A DNA stretch of 64,000 bases. Origin: CAXSBR01 sp964236495 (lineage in GTDB: Bacteria; Actinomycetota; Actinomycetes; Mycobacteriales; Jatrophihabitantaceae). This document shows positions 8,114 through 16,456 of the stretch, one piece after another. A program made the position numbers and the translations under genes. Location of the stretch: NCBI GenBank assembly GCA_964236495.1, contig CAXSBR010000002.1:248001-312000 (forward strand), in the 5' to 3' direction. Position 1 is the first letter of the stretch, and each line of letters starts with the position of its first letter. The notes below the pieces were generated by a model. The model saw nothing but the letters and a program-made list of their open reading frames with translations. It was not told the origin of the DNA and made no database searches.

Positions 8114-9334
8114 TCACACCCGCGCGATTTCGCCCTTTCCGAGCACTACGACACCGGATTCGGTGACGTGGTAGCGCTGGCGATCCAGGTCCAGATCTAC
8201 CCCGATGTGGGCGCCGTCGGGCACCAACACGTTCTTGTCCAGGATGGCCCGGCGGACCACTGCTCCCCGGCCCACCCGCACGCTGTCCAGCAGCACCGAT
8301 CCCTCCACGTAGGCCCCACCGATCACCGTTACGTTGGGCGAGATCACCGAGTGCCGCACCGTCGAGCCGGAGATGATGGATCCGGCCGACACCGCGGACT
8401 CCTGCGCCAAACCACCCTCGACGAACTTTGCCGGCGGCAGCTGGGGCATGTTGGAGTAGATCGGCCACCGGTCGTTGTAGAGATTGAAGATCGGATGTAC
8501 GGCGATCAGGTCCATGTGCGCGTCGTAGTAGGCGTCCATCGTGCCGACGTCGCGCCAGTAACCCTTGTCGCGTTCGGTCGCCCCGGGCACCTGGTTGTCC
8601 ACGAAGTCGTAGACGTAGGCACCGCCCTTGTCCACCATCATCGGCATGATGCTGCCGCCCATGTCGTGGATCGAGCTTTCGTCGTCGGCGTCCTCGCGCA
8701 GCACCTCCATCAGGTCCTTGGCGGTGAAGACGTAGTTGCCCATCGAGGCGTAGGACTCGTTCGGTGAGTCCGGTAGCCCCGGCGGATTCTGAGGCTTTTC
8801 CAGGAAGCTCTTGACAGTGCGGTCAGCGGCGGCGTCGATGACGCCGAATTGCGATGCCTCTGAGCGTGGCACCCGGATACCGGCCACCGTGGCGGCGGCA
8901 CCGGTGTCGATGTGCTGCTGCACCATCTGCTTGGGATCCATCCGGTACACGTGGTCGGCGCCGAAGATGATGATGTAGTCGGGCCGGTCGTCGTAGATCA
9001 GGTTCGACGACTGCAGGATCGCGTCCGCGCTGCCGGTGTACCAGCGCGGACCCAGTCGCTGCTGGGCAGGCACGGGCGTGACGTAGTTGCCCAGGATCGT
9101 CGACATGCGCCAGGTCTGGGTGATGTGGCGGTCCAGCGAGTGCGACTTGTACTGCGTCAGCACGCAGATCTTGAGATAACCCGCGTTGACGAGATTGGAC
9201 AGCACGAAGTCGATCAGGCGGTAGTTGCCGCCGAAAGGCACCGCCGGTTTGGCCCGATCTGCGGTCAGCGGCCACAGCCGCTTGCCCTCGCCGCCGGCCA
9301 GAACGATTCCGAGAACGCGCGGTGAGGCAGCCAT
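8114..9334 (-). CDS. glgC: Glucose-1-phosphate adenylyltransferase
   Basis: Makes ADP-glucose from ATP and glucose-1-phosphate for glycogen and related alpha-glucans. It has 406 residues, the usual GlgC length. The N-terminal nucleotidyltransferase site is VLAGGEGKRLWPLTADRAKPAVPFG split over residues 11-35; later come DRHITQTWRM, IIIFGADHVYRMD and ASMGNYVF. The C-terminus is a left-handed beta-helix with hexapeptide repeats, where allosteric control usually acts. It diverges from glgM with 70 bp between the two starts, the same arrangement as mycobacterial Rv1213/Rv1212c. Confidence 0.97.
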   Translation of the reverse strand: MAASPRVLGIVLAGGEGKRLWPLTADRAKPAVPFGGNYRLIDFVLSNLVNAGYLKICVLTQYKSHSLDRHITQTWRMSTILGNYVTPVPAQQRLGPRWYTGSADAILQSSNLIYDDRPDYIIIFGADHVYRMDPKQMVQQHIDTGAAATVAGIRVPRSEASQFGVIDAAADRTVKSFLEKPQNPPGLPDSPNESYASMGNYVFTAKDLMEVLREDADDESSIHDMGGSIMPMMVDKGGAYVYDFVDNQVPGATERDKGYWRDVGTMDAYYDAHMDLIAVHPIFNLYNDRWPIYSNMPQLPPAKFVEGGLAQESAVSAGSIISGSTVRHSVISPNVTVIGGAYVEGSVLLDSVRVGRGAVVRRAILDKNVLVPDGAHIGVDLDLDRQRYHVTESGVVVLGKGEIARV

Positions 9335-9404
9335 GGCGTCACCATAACTGCCTGGCTGAGAGGCTCATCACACCGCCCGGACGGTGGCCGCTATGGTTCG
9401 CCAA

Positions 9405-10565
9405 ATGAAGGTTGCCCTGCTCACGCTGGAGTACCCGCCCGAGGTTTACGGTGGCGCCGGCGTGCACGTCGAGTTCCTGGCCCGCGAGTTGCGCAAGCTT
9501 GTCAACGTCGACGTGCACTGCTTCGGCGCCGACCGCACCGAGCCCGGAGTGCACGCCTACCGGACCCCGGTCGAGCTGGCGGGTGCGAACAAGGCGTTGC
9601 AGGCACTGGGCACGGATCTCGAGATCGCCGCGGGCGTCGCCGACGACGTCGACGTGGTGCACTCCCACACCTGGTATGCCAACGTCGCCGGCGTGCTGGC
9701 CGGCATGTTGCACGGCGTTCCGCACGTGCTGTCGGCGCACTCCCTGGAGCCCAGCCGGCCGTGGAAGGAGGAGCAGCTGGGCGGCGGTTACCGCATCTCC
9801 TCGTGGGCCGAGCGGGAGGCCTATCGCACCGCGGCCGCGATCGTCGCTGTCAGCAACGGTATGCGCGACGAAATCCTGGCGGCCTACCCGTTCGTCGACC
9901 CGGATCGGGTGCACATCATCCATAACGGCATCGACACCGAGCTGTACCGCCCGGTGTCGATGCCGGCCGTGCTGAAGCGGGTCGGTATCGACGCCTCGCG
10001 CCCCTCGGTGCTCTTCGTCGGTCGGATCACTCGCCAGAAGGGTGTCAAGCACCTGCTGGCCGCCGCCCGCGAGTTCGCACCGGACATCCAGCTGATCCTC
10101 TGCGCCGGCGCGCCCGACACTCCCGAGATCGAGGCCGAGACTGCTGCGGCCGTCGACGAGTTGACGAAAACCCGCACCGGTGTGATCTGGGTGCGCGAGA
10201 TGGTGCCCCGCGACGAGGTCGTGGCGCTGCTGAGCGCTGCGACGGTGTTCGCCTGCCCGTCGGTGTACGAACCGCTGGGCATCGTCAATCTGGAAGCGAT
10301 GGCCTGCGGCACCGCCGTCGTGGCCAGCGCGGTGGGCGGCATTCCCGACGTCGTGGTTGACGGCGAGACCGGGACGCTGGTCGGCTACGACCCCGACGCG
10401 CCAGCGGAGCTCGAACGCGGCCTGGCCGCGGCGATCAACGAGCTGTGCGCCGATCCAGAACGCGCCGACGAGATGGGCCGCGCGGGCCGACGGCGAGCGG
10501 TGGAGCAGTTCGGTTGGGAGGCGATCGCTGCGCGCACCCTCGCGTTGTATGAAAGCCTGCACTGA
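9405..10565 (+). CDS. glgM: Glycogen synthase / alpha-maltose-1-phosphate synthase (GT4)
   Basis: A GT4-fold glycosyltransferase of 386 residues, like mycobacterial Rv1212c. It uses the ADP-glucose made by the divergent glgC to build maltose-1-phosphate or extend glucan. The N-terminus KVALLTLEYPPEVYGGAGVH carries the Gly-rich donor loop. The C-terminal Rossmann half has VLFVGRITRQKGVKHLL and the E-x7-E motif in PSVYEPLGIVNLEAMACG. The ATG at 9405 was chosen because KVALLTLEYPP starts the fold; in-frame upstream codons from 9384 add seven residues. No clear Shine-Dalgarno is seen, so the mRNA may be leaderless or nearly so. Confidence 0.94.
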   Translation: MKVALLTLEYPPEVYGGAGVHVEFLARELRKLVNVDVHCFGADRTEPGVHAYRTPVELAGANKALQALGTDLEIAAGVADDVDVVHSHTWYANVAGVLAGMLHGVPHVLSAHSLEPSRPWKEEQLGGGYRISSWAEREAYRTAAAIVAVSNGMRDEILAAYPFVDPDRVHIIHNGIDTELYRPVSMPAVLKRVGIDASRPSVLFVGRITRQKGVKHLLAAAREFAPDIQLILCAGAPDTPEIEAETAAAVDELTKTRTGVIWVREMVPRDEVVALLSAATVFACPSVYEPLGIVNLEAMACGTAVVASAVGGIPDVVVDGETGTLVGYDPDAPAELERGLAAAINELCADPERADEMGRAGRRRAVEQFGWEAIAARTLALYESLH

Positions 10566-10625
10566 GGCCGACCCGCGGAGCCCGAGTCCTGCGCGCGGGC
10601 GCGTCGCCACACTGCAAAACCAGAG

Positions 10626-10665
10626 CGGCCCCGGAACGGATCTTGCGCGATCCGTTCCGGGGCCG
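10626..10665. terminator. Strong bidirectional hairpin between convergent genes
   Basis: A perfect 17-base inverted repeat, CGGCCCCGGAACGGATC, with loop TTGCGC. It lies between glgM (+, ends 10565) and the DUF3117 gene (-, ends 10764). There is no U-run on either side, as is common for actinobacterial terminators. By position it should stop both transcripts. Confidence 0.85.
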
Positions 10666-10763
10666 AACCATGCCGTGTGAGGTGGTGCCACCGGTCACAC
10701 CGGTTACTGCTCGAACTGCTTACTGCGTGAACTGACTGGCCGTGCCAGAACTGAGTTACTGGC

Positions 10764-10931
10764 TCACGCCACCGCTGCATGCAGTGCAGTGCCCAGTGCT
10801 GCGGCCTCGTCGGCGGACAGCTCTACCACCAAGCGTCCGCCACCTTCCAGTGGTACCCGCATGACGAGTCCGCGGCCCTCCTTCGTGACTTCGAGTGGAC
10901 CGTCTCCGGTGCGCGGCTTCATGGCCGCCAT
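10764..10931 (-). CDS. DUF3117 mini-protein
   Basis: A 55-residue actinobacterial protein matching the DUF3117 family: MAAMKPRTGDGPLEVTKEGR, MRVPLEGGGRLVVELSADEA. Function is not established. The ATG at 10931 is preferred over longer in-frame starts up to 11078, because GGAGG lies 5 bases upstream and the family begins exactly at MAAMKPR. In mycobacteria it is Rv1211, between tag and glgM; here the order is kept, but a secreted protein gene has entered between it and tag. Confidence 0.92.
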   Translation of the reverse strand: MAAMKPRTGDGPLEVTKEGRGLVMRVPLEGGGRLVVELSADEAAALGTALHAAVA

Positions 10932-11141
10932 AACTGCCTCCTCGTACGACCGGACAACCGGTCGCGTCGTTACCCGCAGCCGCTCGAGCACACGCCCGCT
11001 GGCTTCTGACACTGGCTCGCACCATTGCCGATCCGACAGTTTCCCGCCGGAACGACGTCGGGCCTTCAACGCAGACATTCGCGCAGAGAAGAACCTTGTC
11101 CACCATTGTCCAGCATCAGCGTGCTCGAACGAAATTCGGCC

Positions 11142-13046
11142 TCAGACCGGGTAACTGACGACGAAGCTCGGGCCCTGGACCGTCGGCGTCACCGGCGCGC
11201 CGACGCCGTTGATCACGTGGTCGATCGTGCCCGCACCGTTGAGCGAGACCGTGAGCAGGTCGTGCATGCGCACACCCTCGGTGAACGGCACCTCGAAGGC
11301 GTTGGACGCATGCAGCGTCGGGTCCACGTTGGTGTAGATGTAGCTGCCCAGGCCCCATGCCTCGTGCGTGGTGACGGTGTTGCTGACCTTGTACGCAGCC
11401 CAGCCCAGGATGCCGCCGTGCTGCCACGCGGCCTGGTTGGGTGCGTCGTAGGGCAGTTCGTTCTGGAAAAACACCGTCTTGCCGCCGTTGCCGTTCCAGA
11501 TCACGTTGTACTTCTGGAAGTGCTCGACGAACAAGCCCGTCGCGGTGACGTCGTTGCCGTTGACGACGACGCCGGTGTCGGCTGTGTTCTGCGTCCAGCC
11601 CACACCGATGCCGTGATCGGCGCGCCACGACCAGATGTCGTCGAGGATGACGTGGTTGCTGTTGACTTCCAGCCCGACAGTCGCCTTTCCGGCGTGCGGT
11701 CCGCCGACGCGGAAGAACACGTCCTGCAGTCCGGTCGGGTCAGTTGCACTGGCGCCGTGTCGCGACCTGCCGTGGCCTCGGGACCCCTTGCGGTGGGTGC
11801 CCATCCGCAGCAGTGCCGGGGAGTTCACCGGACCCGCGTCGATCATGAGGCCGGCGATGTCCACACCCTTGACGTCGGCGACGGTCAGCGGCACAGCCCC
11901 GTTCTGGGCAGTGAGGGTAGCAATGCCCATGCCGAGCACGATCGTGTCGGCGTGCTTGACCTTGATGCTGCGATCGACGTCGTAGACACCCGGGGTCAGG
12001 ATCAGGCTCTTGCCGCGGGCGAGCTGCTTGTCGATCGTCTTGATCGAGTTGCTCGGGCGGGCGACGAAGAATCGGCTCAGCGGAATCGACCGACCGGGTG
12101 TGTTGCCGTTGGCCCAGGTGGTGCCGGTGGAGTTCGTCGCCGCCTTGGGCACGAAGACGTTGTACTTGCCGGCCGAGTCGATGTACAGGTAGGGCTTCTC
12201 CCGGCTGGCCGGGTTGGTGTCCAGCGTCGTATACCGGTTCTTTCCCGGGAAGTCCTGCGCCGGCGCTCCCTGGACGCCGGCGAACACCTGGTTCCACACC
12301 CCGTTGGACCAGCCGCCGATGCTGCTGTTGCGGGTGAAGAACTGTTGCTGGGAACCACTGACGATGGTGGCGGTGATTATCGAGTCGGCCAGGAAGCCGC
12401 CGCTGGCGTACTGCGGCCCTGCGGTGCAGTAATCCATGAAGGTGGTGGCGCCGTTGATCGCTACCCTGCGAATGGGCGCCGCCTGCGACACCGCCCAGAA
12501 CTCGGTGTTACCGCGGCACCCGCTGTCGCCGGTCGGATTGATCGTCAAGTTGGACAGCGAGCGCCAGAAGTTGTCCAGCGCGATGCAGTTGTCGGCGGTA
12601 AGGCAGCGGTTGAAGACGTTGACCTCACCGTTGATGGTGACGTCACCCGGGTTCAGGCCGAGCCCGGCGACCTCGGTGTAGTAGCCGACCTGAAAGATCA
12701 ACGGATCGGCCGCCGTCCCGTACGTGCCCGGCTTGAACAGCAGCGAGTACCGCTGCGTGCCCATCTCGTTGTCGACCTGCTGCTTTTGGACGGCGTCCAC
12801 AGTGGCCTGGATCTGGGCCTGCGGCATGCTCGGGTCGAAGATCTTGACGTTGGGTCCGAACGGCGACTGCGCCGTGGGGGCCGCAGGTGCGGTAGGTGCC
12901 GGGTGCGGAGCAGCAGACGCGGCGGCGGGTACTAGCAGCGCGGCGGCCAGCCCGACTGCGCTGAACACCGCAGCGCGCAGGGGCCGGCCGATGCGTCGTC
13001 GGTGTCGCACGGACGGCACCGCAGCACGGGTATCGACAGATGACAT
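11142..13046 (-). CDS. Secreted right-handed beta-helix protein (pectate-lyase/GH55-like)
   Basis: A 634-residue exported protein. An Arg-rich n-region, hydrophobic core (AVFSAVGLAAALLVPAAASA) and AxA site form a Sec or Tat-like signal peptide; an Ala/Pro linker follows. The mature part is rich in Asn, Gly and Val strands typical of parallel beta-helices (YSLLFKPGTYG, LILTPGVYDVDRSI, NHVILDDIWSWRADHGIGVG). Homologues are often labelled adenylyl cyclase in databases, without support in the sequence; a carbohydrate-active role fits the fold better. ATG at 13046 was chosen over an upstream start at 13085 because it gives a normal signal peptide and a GAAGGGA ribosome site. It interrupts an otherwise conserved DUF3117-tag neighbourhood. 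Confidence 0.8.
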   Translation of the reverse strand: MSSVDTRAAVPSVRHRRRIGRPLRAAVFSAVGLAAALLVPAAASAAPHPAPTAPAAPTAQSPFGPNVKIFDPSMPQAQIQATVDAVQKQQVDNEMGTQRYSLLFKPGTYGTAADPLIFQVGYYTEVAGLGLNPGDVTINGEVNVFNRCLTADNCIALDNFWRSLSNLTINPTGDSGCRGNTEFWAVSQAAPIRRVAINGATTFMDYCTAGPQYASGGFLADSIITATIVSGSQQQFFTRNSSIGGWSNGVWNQVFAGVQGAPAQDFPGKNRYTTLDTNPASREKPYLYIDSAGKYNVFVPKAATNSTGTTWANGNTPGRSIPLSRFFVARPSNSIKTIDKQLARGKSLILTPGVYDVDRSIKVKHADTIVLGMGIATLTAQNGAVPLTVADVKGVDIAGLMIDAGPVNSPALLRMGTHRKGSRGHGRSRHGASATDPTGLQDVFFRVGGPHAGKATVGLEVNSNHVILDDIWSWRADHGIGVGWTQNTADTGVVVNGNDVTATGLFVEHFQKYNVIWNGNGGKTVFFQNELPYDAPNQAAWQHGGILGWAAYKVSNTVTTHEAWGLGSYIYTNVDPTLHASNAFEVPFTEGVRMHDLLTVSLNGAGTIDHVINGVGAPVTPTVQGPSFVVSYPV

Positions 13047-13210
13047 CAAGGGAGTCCCTTCGGGGAACGGACGAACGGGTGACATCTACATGTAACCGGT
13101 GAAACGAGCCGGTTACAAGACTTGCGTTAAGACGGAAAGTGTGCCGAGCCGCGGGCGGCTCAGACCGGCCGCCAGGTAGCAACCGACCGGTTGCGCTGCC
13201 GACGTACCCG

Positions 13211-13780
13211 TCAAGCCGGTTGGGCACGCCAGCAGGTGCTGACATGGTCGTCCACCATGCCGGTTGCCTGCATCAGCGCGTAGGCCGTCGTCGGCCCGAC
13301 GAAGCGGATTCCACACCGTCGCAAGTGGGCCGCCAGCGCGACCGACTCGGCCGAGGTGGACGGTATTGCGCCGGGCGAGGTGGGGCGCACGTGCGACGCG
13401 GGTGCGTAGGACCACAGCAGGGCGTCTAGGTCGTCGATGTTCGCCCGCACGGCGCGGGCGTTGGCGATCGTCGCCACGATCTTGGACCGGTTGCGCACGA
13501 TGCCGGCGTCGCGCATCAGCCGCTCGACGTCGTCGTCCTCGAAAGCACCGACCGCGTCGATGTCGAACCCGGCGAACGCGGCCCGGAAGAACTCGCGCTT
13601 GCGCAGGATGACGAGCCAGGACAGGCCGGACTGGAAACCTTCCAGCGTCAACCGCTCGAACAACGCCGTTTCGCCGTGCAGTGCACGACCCCACTCGTCG
13701 TCGTGGTAGCCGCGGTAGAGCGGCGACTGGTCCACCCAGGCACAGCGCTGACGGTCGTCGCCCGGTGATGCCAACGTCAT
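13211..13780 (-). CDS. tag: DNA-3-methyladenine glycosylase I
   Basis: Removes 3-methyladenine from alkylated DNA. The 189-residue length is that of the family. It shows RCAWVDQSPLYRGYHDDEWG near the N-terminus and DDHVSTCW near the C-terminus; together these give the Cys/His/His/Cys zinc snap of Tag proteins. The core LTLEGFQSGLSWLVILRKRE is the adenine-binding helix region. ATG at 13780 overlaps the stop of the SRPBCC gene (ATGA), so the two are coupled. The in-frame region upstream to 14014 is the shadow of the SRPBCC gene. Confidence 0.95.
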   Translation of the reverse strand: MTLASPGDDRQRCAWVDQSPLYRGYHDDEWGRALHGETALFERLTLEGFQSGLSWLVILRKREFFRAAFAGFDIDAVGAFEDDDVERLMRDAGIVRNRSKIVATIANARAVRANIDDLDALLWSYAPASHVRPTSPGAIPSTSAESVALAAHLRRCGIRFVGPTTAYALMQATGMVDDHVSTCWRAQPA

Positions 13781-14226
13781 GCGCGAGTGGGCGCCCACGC
13801 GGCGAAGCGGCGCAGGGACCGCTGGACGAAGTAGGTGAACGCCGGGCGGCTGACGGCAAACCCGAGCGCCCCGACCCGGCCCAGCGGCAGCTCCAGCTGT
13901 TCGGTCCATACGAACACGCTGGTCGACGGTCCGGTCGATTCCACCGAGAACACCGCCGATCCGCGAACCAGCCAGCCGGTGTGGCGGACCCGACACGAGC
14001 GTGGCGGATCCCACTGCGTGATGGTCATGCTGTCGGTGAAGCCCAGCGGGCCGAAGCCGGTACGCGCGGCGATCTCGTCACCGACGTCTTGGCCCGCTCC
14101 ACGGCTGGGTTGCACCCGGGTTGCGAAGACCCACTCCCGCTGGCCCGGCCAGTCGGTCGCGGCAGCGAAGGTGTCGGCGGCGGGAAGCGCAACGTCTACG
14201 CGGGCGGTGAGGGTGGTGGCGACCAT
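13777..14226 (-). CDS. SRPBCC-family (START-like) protein
   Basis: A 149-residue hydrophobic-cavity protein of the polyketide cyclase/dehydrase-like SRPBCC superfamily: VDVALPAADTFAAATDWPGQ at the start, ITQWDPPRSCRVRHTGWLVRG in the middle, and an amphipathic C-terminal helix. The ligand is unknown. AGGAGA lies 7 bases before the ATG at 14226. Its 3' end overlaps tag by 4 bases and its 5' end overlaps the DivIVA-like gene by 31 bases, giving a tight three-gene unit. Confidence 0.85.
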   Translation of the reverse strand: MVATTLTARVDVALPAADTFAAATDWPGQREWVFATRVQPSRGAGQDVGDEIAARTGFGPLGFTDSMTITQWDPPRSCRVRHTGWLVRGSAVFSVESTGPSTSVFVWTEQLELPLGRVGALGFAVSRPAFTYFVQRSLRRFAAWAPTRA

Positions 14227-14735
14227 GGCTGCTCTCCTACTGGATGCTGGTTGGCTGGTGACAGGTCCACTGGTGGCAGATGGCCCGGTGGCGGATCCAC
14301 TGGGAGCGCGTTGATCGCTGCCGGGTCGGCCAGGGATCCGGCCCGGGATCCGGCCAGAGATTCGGCCAGAGATTCGGCTGGAGATTCGGCTGGAGATAAG
14401 GCGTCGGGCCGCTCGCCCGCGACGACGCTGGACGCTTCCGGGGCGACGCTCGAAGCGCGCAGTGCAGCGATCTCCTGGTCGCGCCGATCGATCTCCGCGC
14501 TGAGCCGATCCAGAACGGCGTCGGTGTCGACCATCCGATAGCCGCGCACCACCACGGGCAGCCGCACCCGGTCGACATCGTGTGCGTCCACGTCGCCGCT
14601 GGTGGGAAGGCCGGCAGGAACTCGGTCGCGCTCGGCGACCGACACCGTGTCATCGGGCAGGACCACCACGAGCACGGACACCACGACGGCCGCGACGACC
14701 ACGGCCAGCGCTCCGTAGAGGATCAACGACAGCAT
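14196..14735 (-). CDS. DivIVA-domain membrane protein with low-complexity tail
   Basis: A 179-residue protein. A single membrane helix at about residues 3-27 (LILYGALAVVVAAVVVSVLV) is followed by a short DivIVA-like segment (VVRGYRMVDTDAVLDRLSAE), a short coil and a Pro/Ser/Ala-rich C-terminal half with a four-residue repeat (AESP-AESL-AESL-AGSR-AGSL). It sits where mycobacteria have Rv1209, beside tag. The likely place of action is the inner membrane; the DivIVA motif suggests curvature- or pole-linked localisation, but this is inference. ATG at 14735 gives an immediate membrane helix and is preferred over 14783. Confidence 0.8.
   Translation of the reverse strand: MLSLILYGALAVVVAAVVVSVLVVVLPDDTVSVAERDRVPAGLPTSGDVDAHDVDRVRLPVVVRGYRMVDTDAVLDRLSAEIDRRDQEIAALRASSVAPEASSVVAGERPDALSPAESPAESLAESLAGSRAGSLADPAAINALPVDPPPGHLPPVDLSPANQHPVGEQPWSPPPSPPA
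14326..14397. repeat. Six tandem 12-bp units inside the DivIVA-like gene
   Basis: Six consecutive 12-base units of consensus TCGGCCAGAGAT (the two at 14374-14397 are identical) encode the four-residue repeats in the tail of the DivIVA-like protein. The 12-base period keeps the reading frame, so copy number could vary without breaking the gene. Confidence 0.85.
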
Positions 14736-14779
14736 GTGCCGATGGTGACACGCCGCGACGTTCGGTGCCCGATAGCGCC

Positions 14780-15676
14780 TCAACCGGTTGCAGACGGTTC
14801 GGCCTGTGCCGACGCATTGGCCCGCACCGCGGCGTCCTCCACCGAGGTCTGCTCCGACAGCGCCGCGTCAGCTTTCACGATCATCTGCACGGCGTCGTCG
14901 ACGTCATCGGTGAGATGGAGCAGATCCAGGTCGGGTGCGCTGATGTTGCCCGCCGCGAGAACCGGGCCCGAGATCCAGTCCAACAGTCCGCGCCAGTAGT
15001 CGACGCCGAGCAGGATCACCGGAAAGCGGGTGACCTTGTTCGTCTGCACCAGGGTGACTGCCTCGAACAACTCGTCCAGCGTGCCGAAGCCGCCGGGCAA
15101 GATCACGAACGCCTGCGCGTACTTGACGAACATCGTCTTGCGCGCGAAGAAGTAACGGAAGGTAATGCCGACGTCGACCCACTCGTTGAGTTTCTGCTCG
15201 AAGGGCAATTCGATGCCCAGTCCCACCGACGTACCGCCCGCCTCGCAGGCGCCCCGGTTGACGGCCTCCATCGATCCCGGACCGCCACCGGTGATCACCG
15301 CGAACCCAGCATCGGCCAGTGCGCCGCCCAGCCGGCGCCCGAGGGCGTACTCGGGGTGGTCGACAGGGGTTCGCGCGGAGCCGAACACCGACACCGCCCG
15401 GGGCAGTTCGGCCAGCAGACCGAAGCCTTCGACGAACTCGGACTGGATGCGCAGCACCCGCCACGGATCGGTGTGCAGCCAGTCGGTGGAGCCGGCGGAA
15501 TCGAGCAATCGCTGGTCCGCGGTACCACCGCCGACCTGGTGGCGCCGGCGCAGCGGACCGAGCTGCTGGATCGCACGCTGCGTGGCAGCCGTTGATGCCG
15601 GATGAGGCGTAGGTGGAACGGGCCCAGGGGCAAGCGACGAATCATCGACCGGATCGGACGCGGGAATAGCACTCAT
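14780..15676 (-). CDS. LOG family protein, TIGR00730 (nucleoside-monophosphate phosphoribohydrolase-like)
   Basis: A 298-residue Rossmann-fold protein, homologous to mycobacterial Rv1205. The family signature PGGFGTLDELFE is present, together with SVFGSARTPVDHPEYALGRR and VITGGGPGSMEAVNRGA for the phosphate site. LOG-type enzymes release a base from nucleoside 5'-monophosphates, and some make cytokinins. The N-terminal 50 residues are Pro/Ser-rich and unconserved. It is divergent from wrbA with 82 bp between the starts. Confidence 0.9.
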   Translation of the reverse strand: MSAIPASDPVDDSSLAPGPVPPTPHPASTAATQRAIQQLGPLRRRHQVGGGTADQRLLDSAGSTDWLHTDPWRVLRIQSEFVEGFGLLAELPRAVSVFGSARTPVDHPEYALGRRLGGALADAGFAVITGGGPGSMEAVNRGACEAGGTSVGLGIELPFEQKLNEWVDVGITFRYFFARKTMFVKYAQAFVILPGGFGTLDELFEAVTLVQTNKVTRFPVILLGVDYWRGLLDWISGPVLAAGNISAPDLDLLHLTDDVDDAVQMIVKADAALSEQTSVEDAAVRANASAQAEPSATG

Positions 15677-15703
15677 CGACTCACGTTATCTCTACCTGTC
15701 AGC

Positions 15704-15717
15704 GTTGTAATAACAAC
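15704..15717. promoter_or_regulatory. Inverted repeat in the LOG-wrbA divergent spacer
   Basis: GTTGT-AATA-ACAAC lies midway between the two divergent starts, in an AT-rich patch unlike the surroundings. It may be an operator for wrbA or for both genes. No regulator gene is adjacent. Confidence 0.35.
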
Positions 15718-15758
15718 TGTGCGCCGGATCCGGCTTACTACCAAAGGAGAAGCTCCGA

Positions 15759-16400
15759 ATGAGTGTCAAGATCGCGATCATCTACTACTCCGCCACCGGC
15801 GGCACCCACGCCATGGCCCAACATGCCGCCGAGGTGGCTCAGAAGGCCGGTCACGACGTACGGCTGCGTCGCGTCGGTGAGCTCGCCCCCGACGCCGCAA
15901 TCGACGGCAACCCCGCGTGGCGCCAGCACGTGGACACCACCGCTGCCACGGTGCAGGTGGCCACGCCCGATGACATCGACTGGGCAGAGGCTGTCCTGTT
16001 CGGCTCTCCGACGCGCTACGGCAACATCTCCTCCCAGCTCAAGCAGTACCTGGACACGCTGGGCGGACTGTGGCAGCAGGGCAAGCTGGCAAACAAGGTT
16101 TACGCAGGCTTCACTGCCGCGGCCACCGCGCACGGCGGCCAGGAGTCGACGCTGCTGGCGCTCTACAACAGCGTGTACCACTTCGGCGGCATCATCGTTC
16201 CCCCTGGCTACACCGACCCGTCGAAGTTTGCCGACGGCAACCCCTACGGCGTCGGCTTCGTCTCGGGCCAGGGCGACCAGCCCGGTGACGTCGAGTTCAC
16301 CGCCATCGCCCACGAGATCACCCGCCTCACCGAGGTGGCCGAGCAGCTGAAGGCCGGCCGCGCCGCCACCGCTACCGCTACGCCCACCGCCACGATCTGA
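15759..16400 (+). CDS. wrbA: NAD(P)H:quinone oxidoreductase, WrbA type
   Basis: A 213-residue FMN flavodoxin-like enzyme that reduces quinones by two electrons and limits oxidative stress in the cytoplasm. The FMN phosphate loop is YYSATGGTHAMA at residues 9-20; SPTRYGNISSQLKQYLDTLG and GGQESTLLALYNSVYHFGGI are WrbA hallmarks. AAAGGAG sits 10 bases before the ATG. The last 20 residues form a low-complexity Ala/Thr tail (ATATATPTATI) beyond the usual end of the family. Confidence 0.95.
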   Translation: MSVKIAIIYYSATGGTHAMAQHAAEVAQKAGHDVRLRRVGELAPDAAIDGNPAWRQHVDTTAATVQVATPDDIDWAEAVLFGSPTRYGNISSQLKQYLDTLGGLWQQGKLANKVYAGFTAAATAHGGQESTLLALYNSVYHFGGIIVPPGYTDPSKFADGNPYGVGFVSGQGDQPGDVEFTAIAHEITRLTEVAEQLKAGRAATATATPTATI

Positions 16401-16456
16401 GCGCGGGCTGCGCCGTTGTGGCCCTGCGGGCGTCACCAGCTGAGCGGTTAGACCGG

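Noticed and set aside
11025..12935. A 636-codon plus-strand frame opposite the beta-helix gene
   Set aside because: No domain, Arg/Asp/Val-rich shadow composition; the minus-strand frame has a signal peptide and coherent fold.
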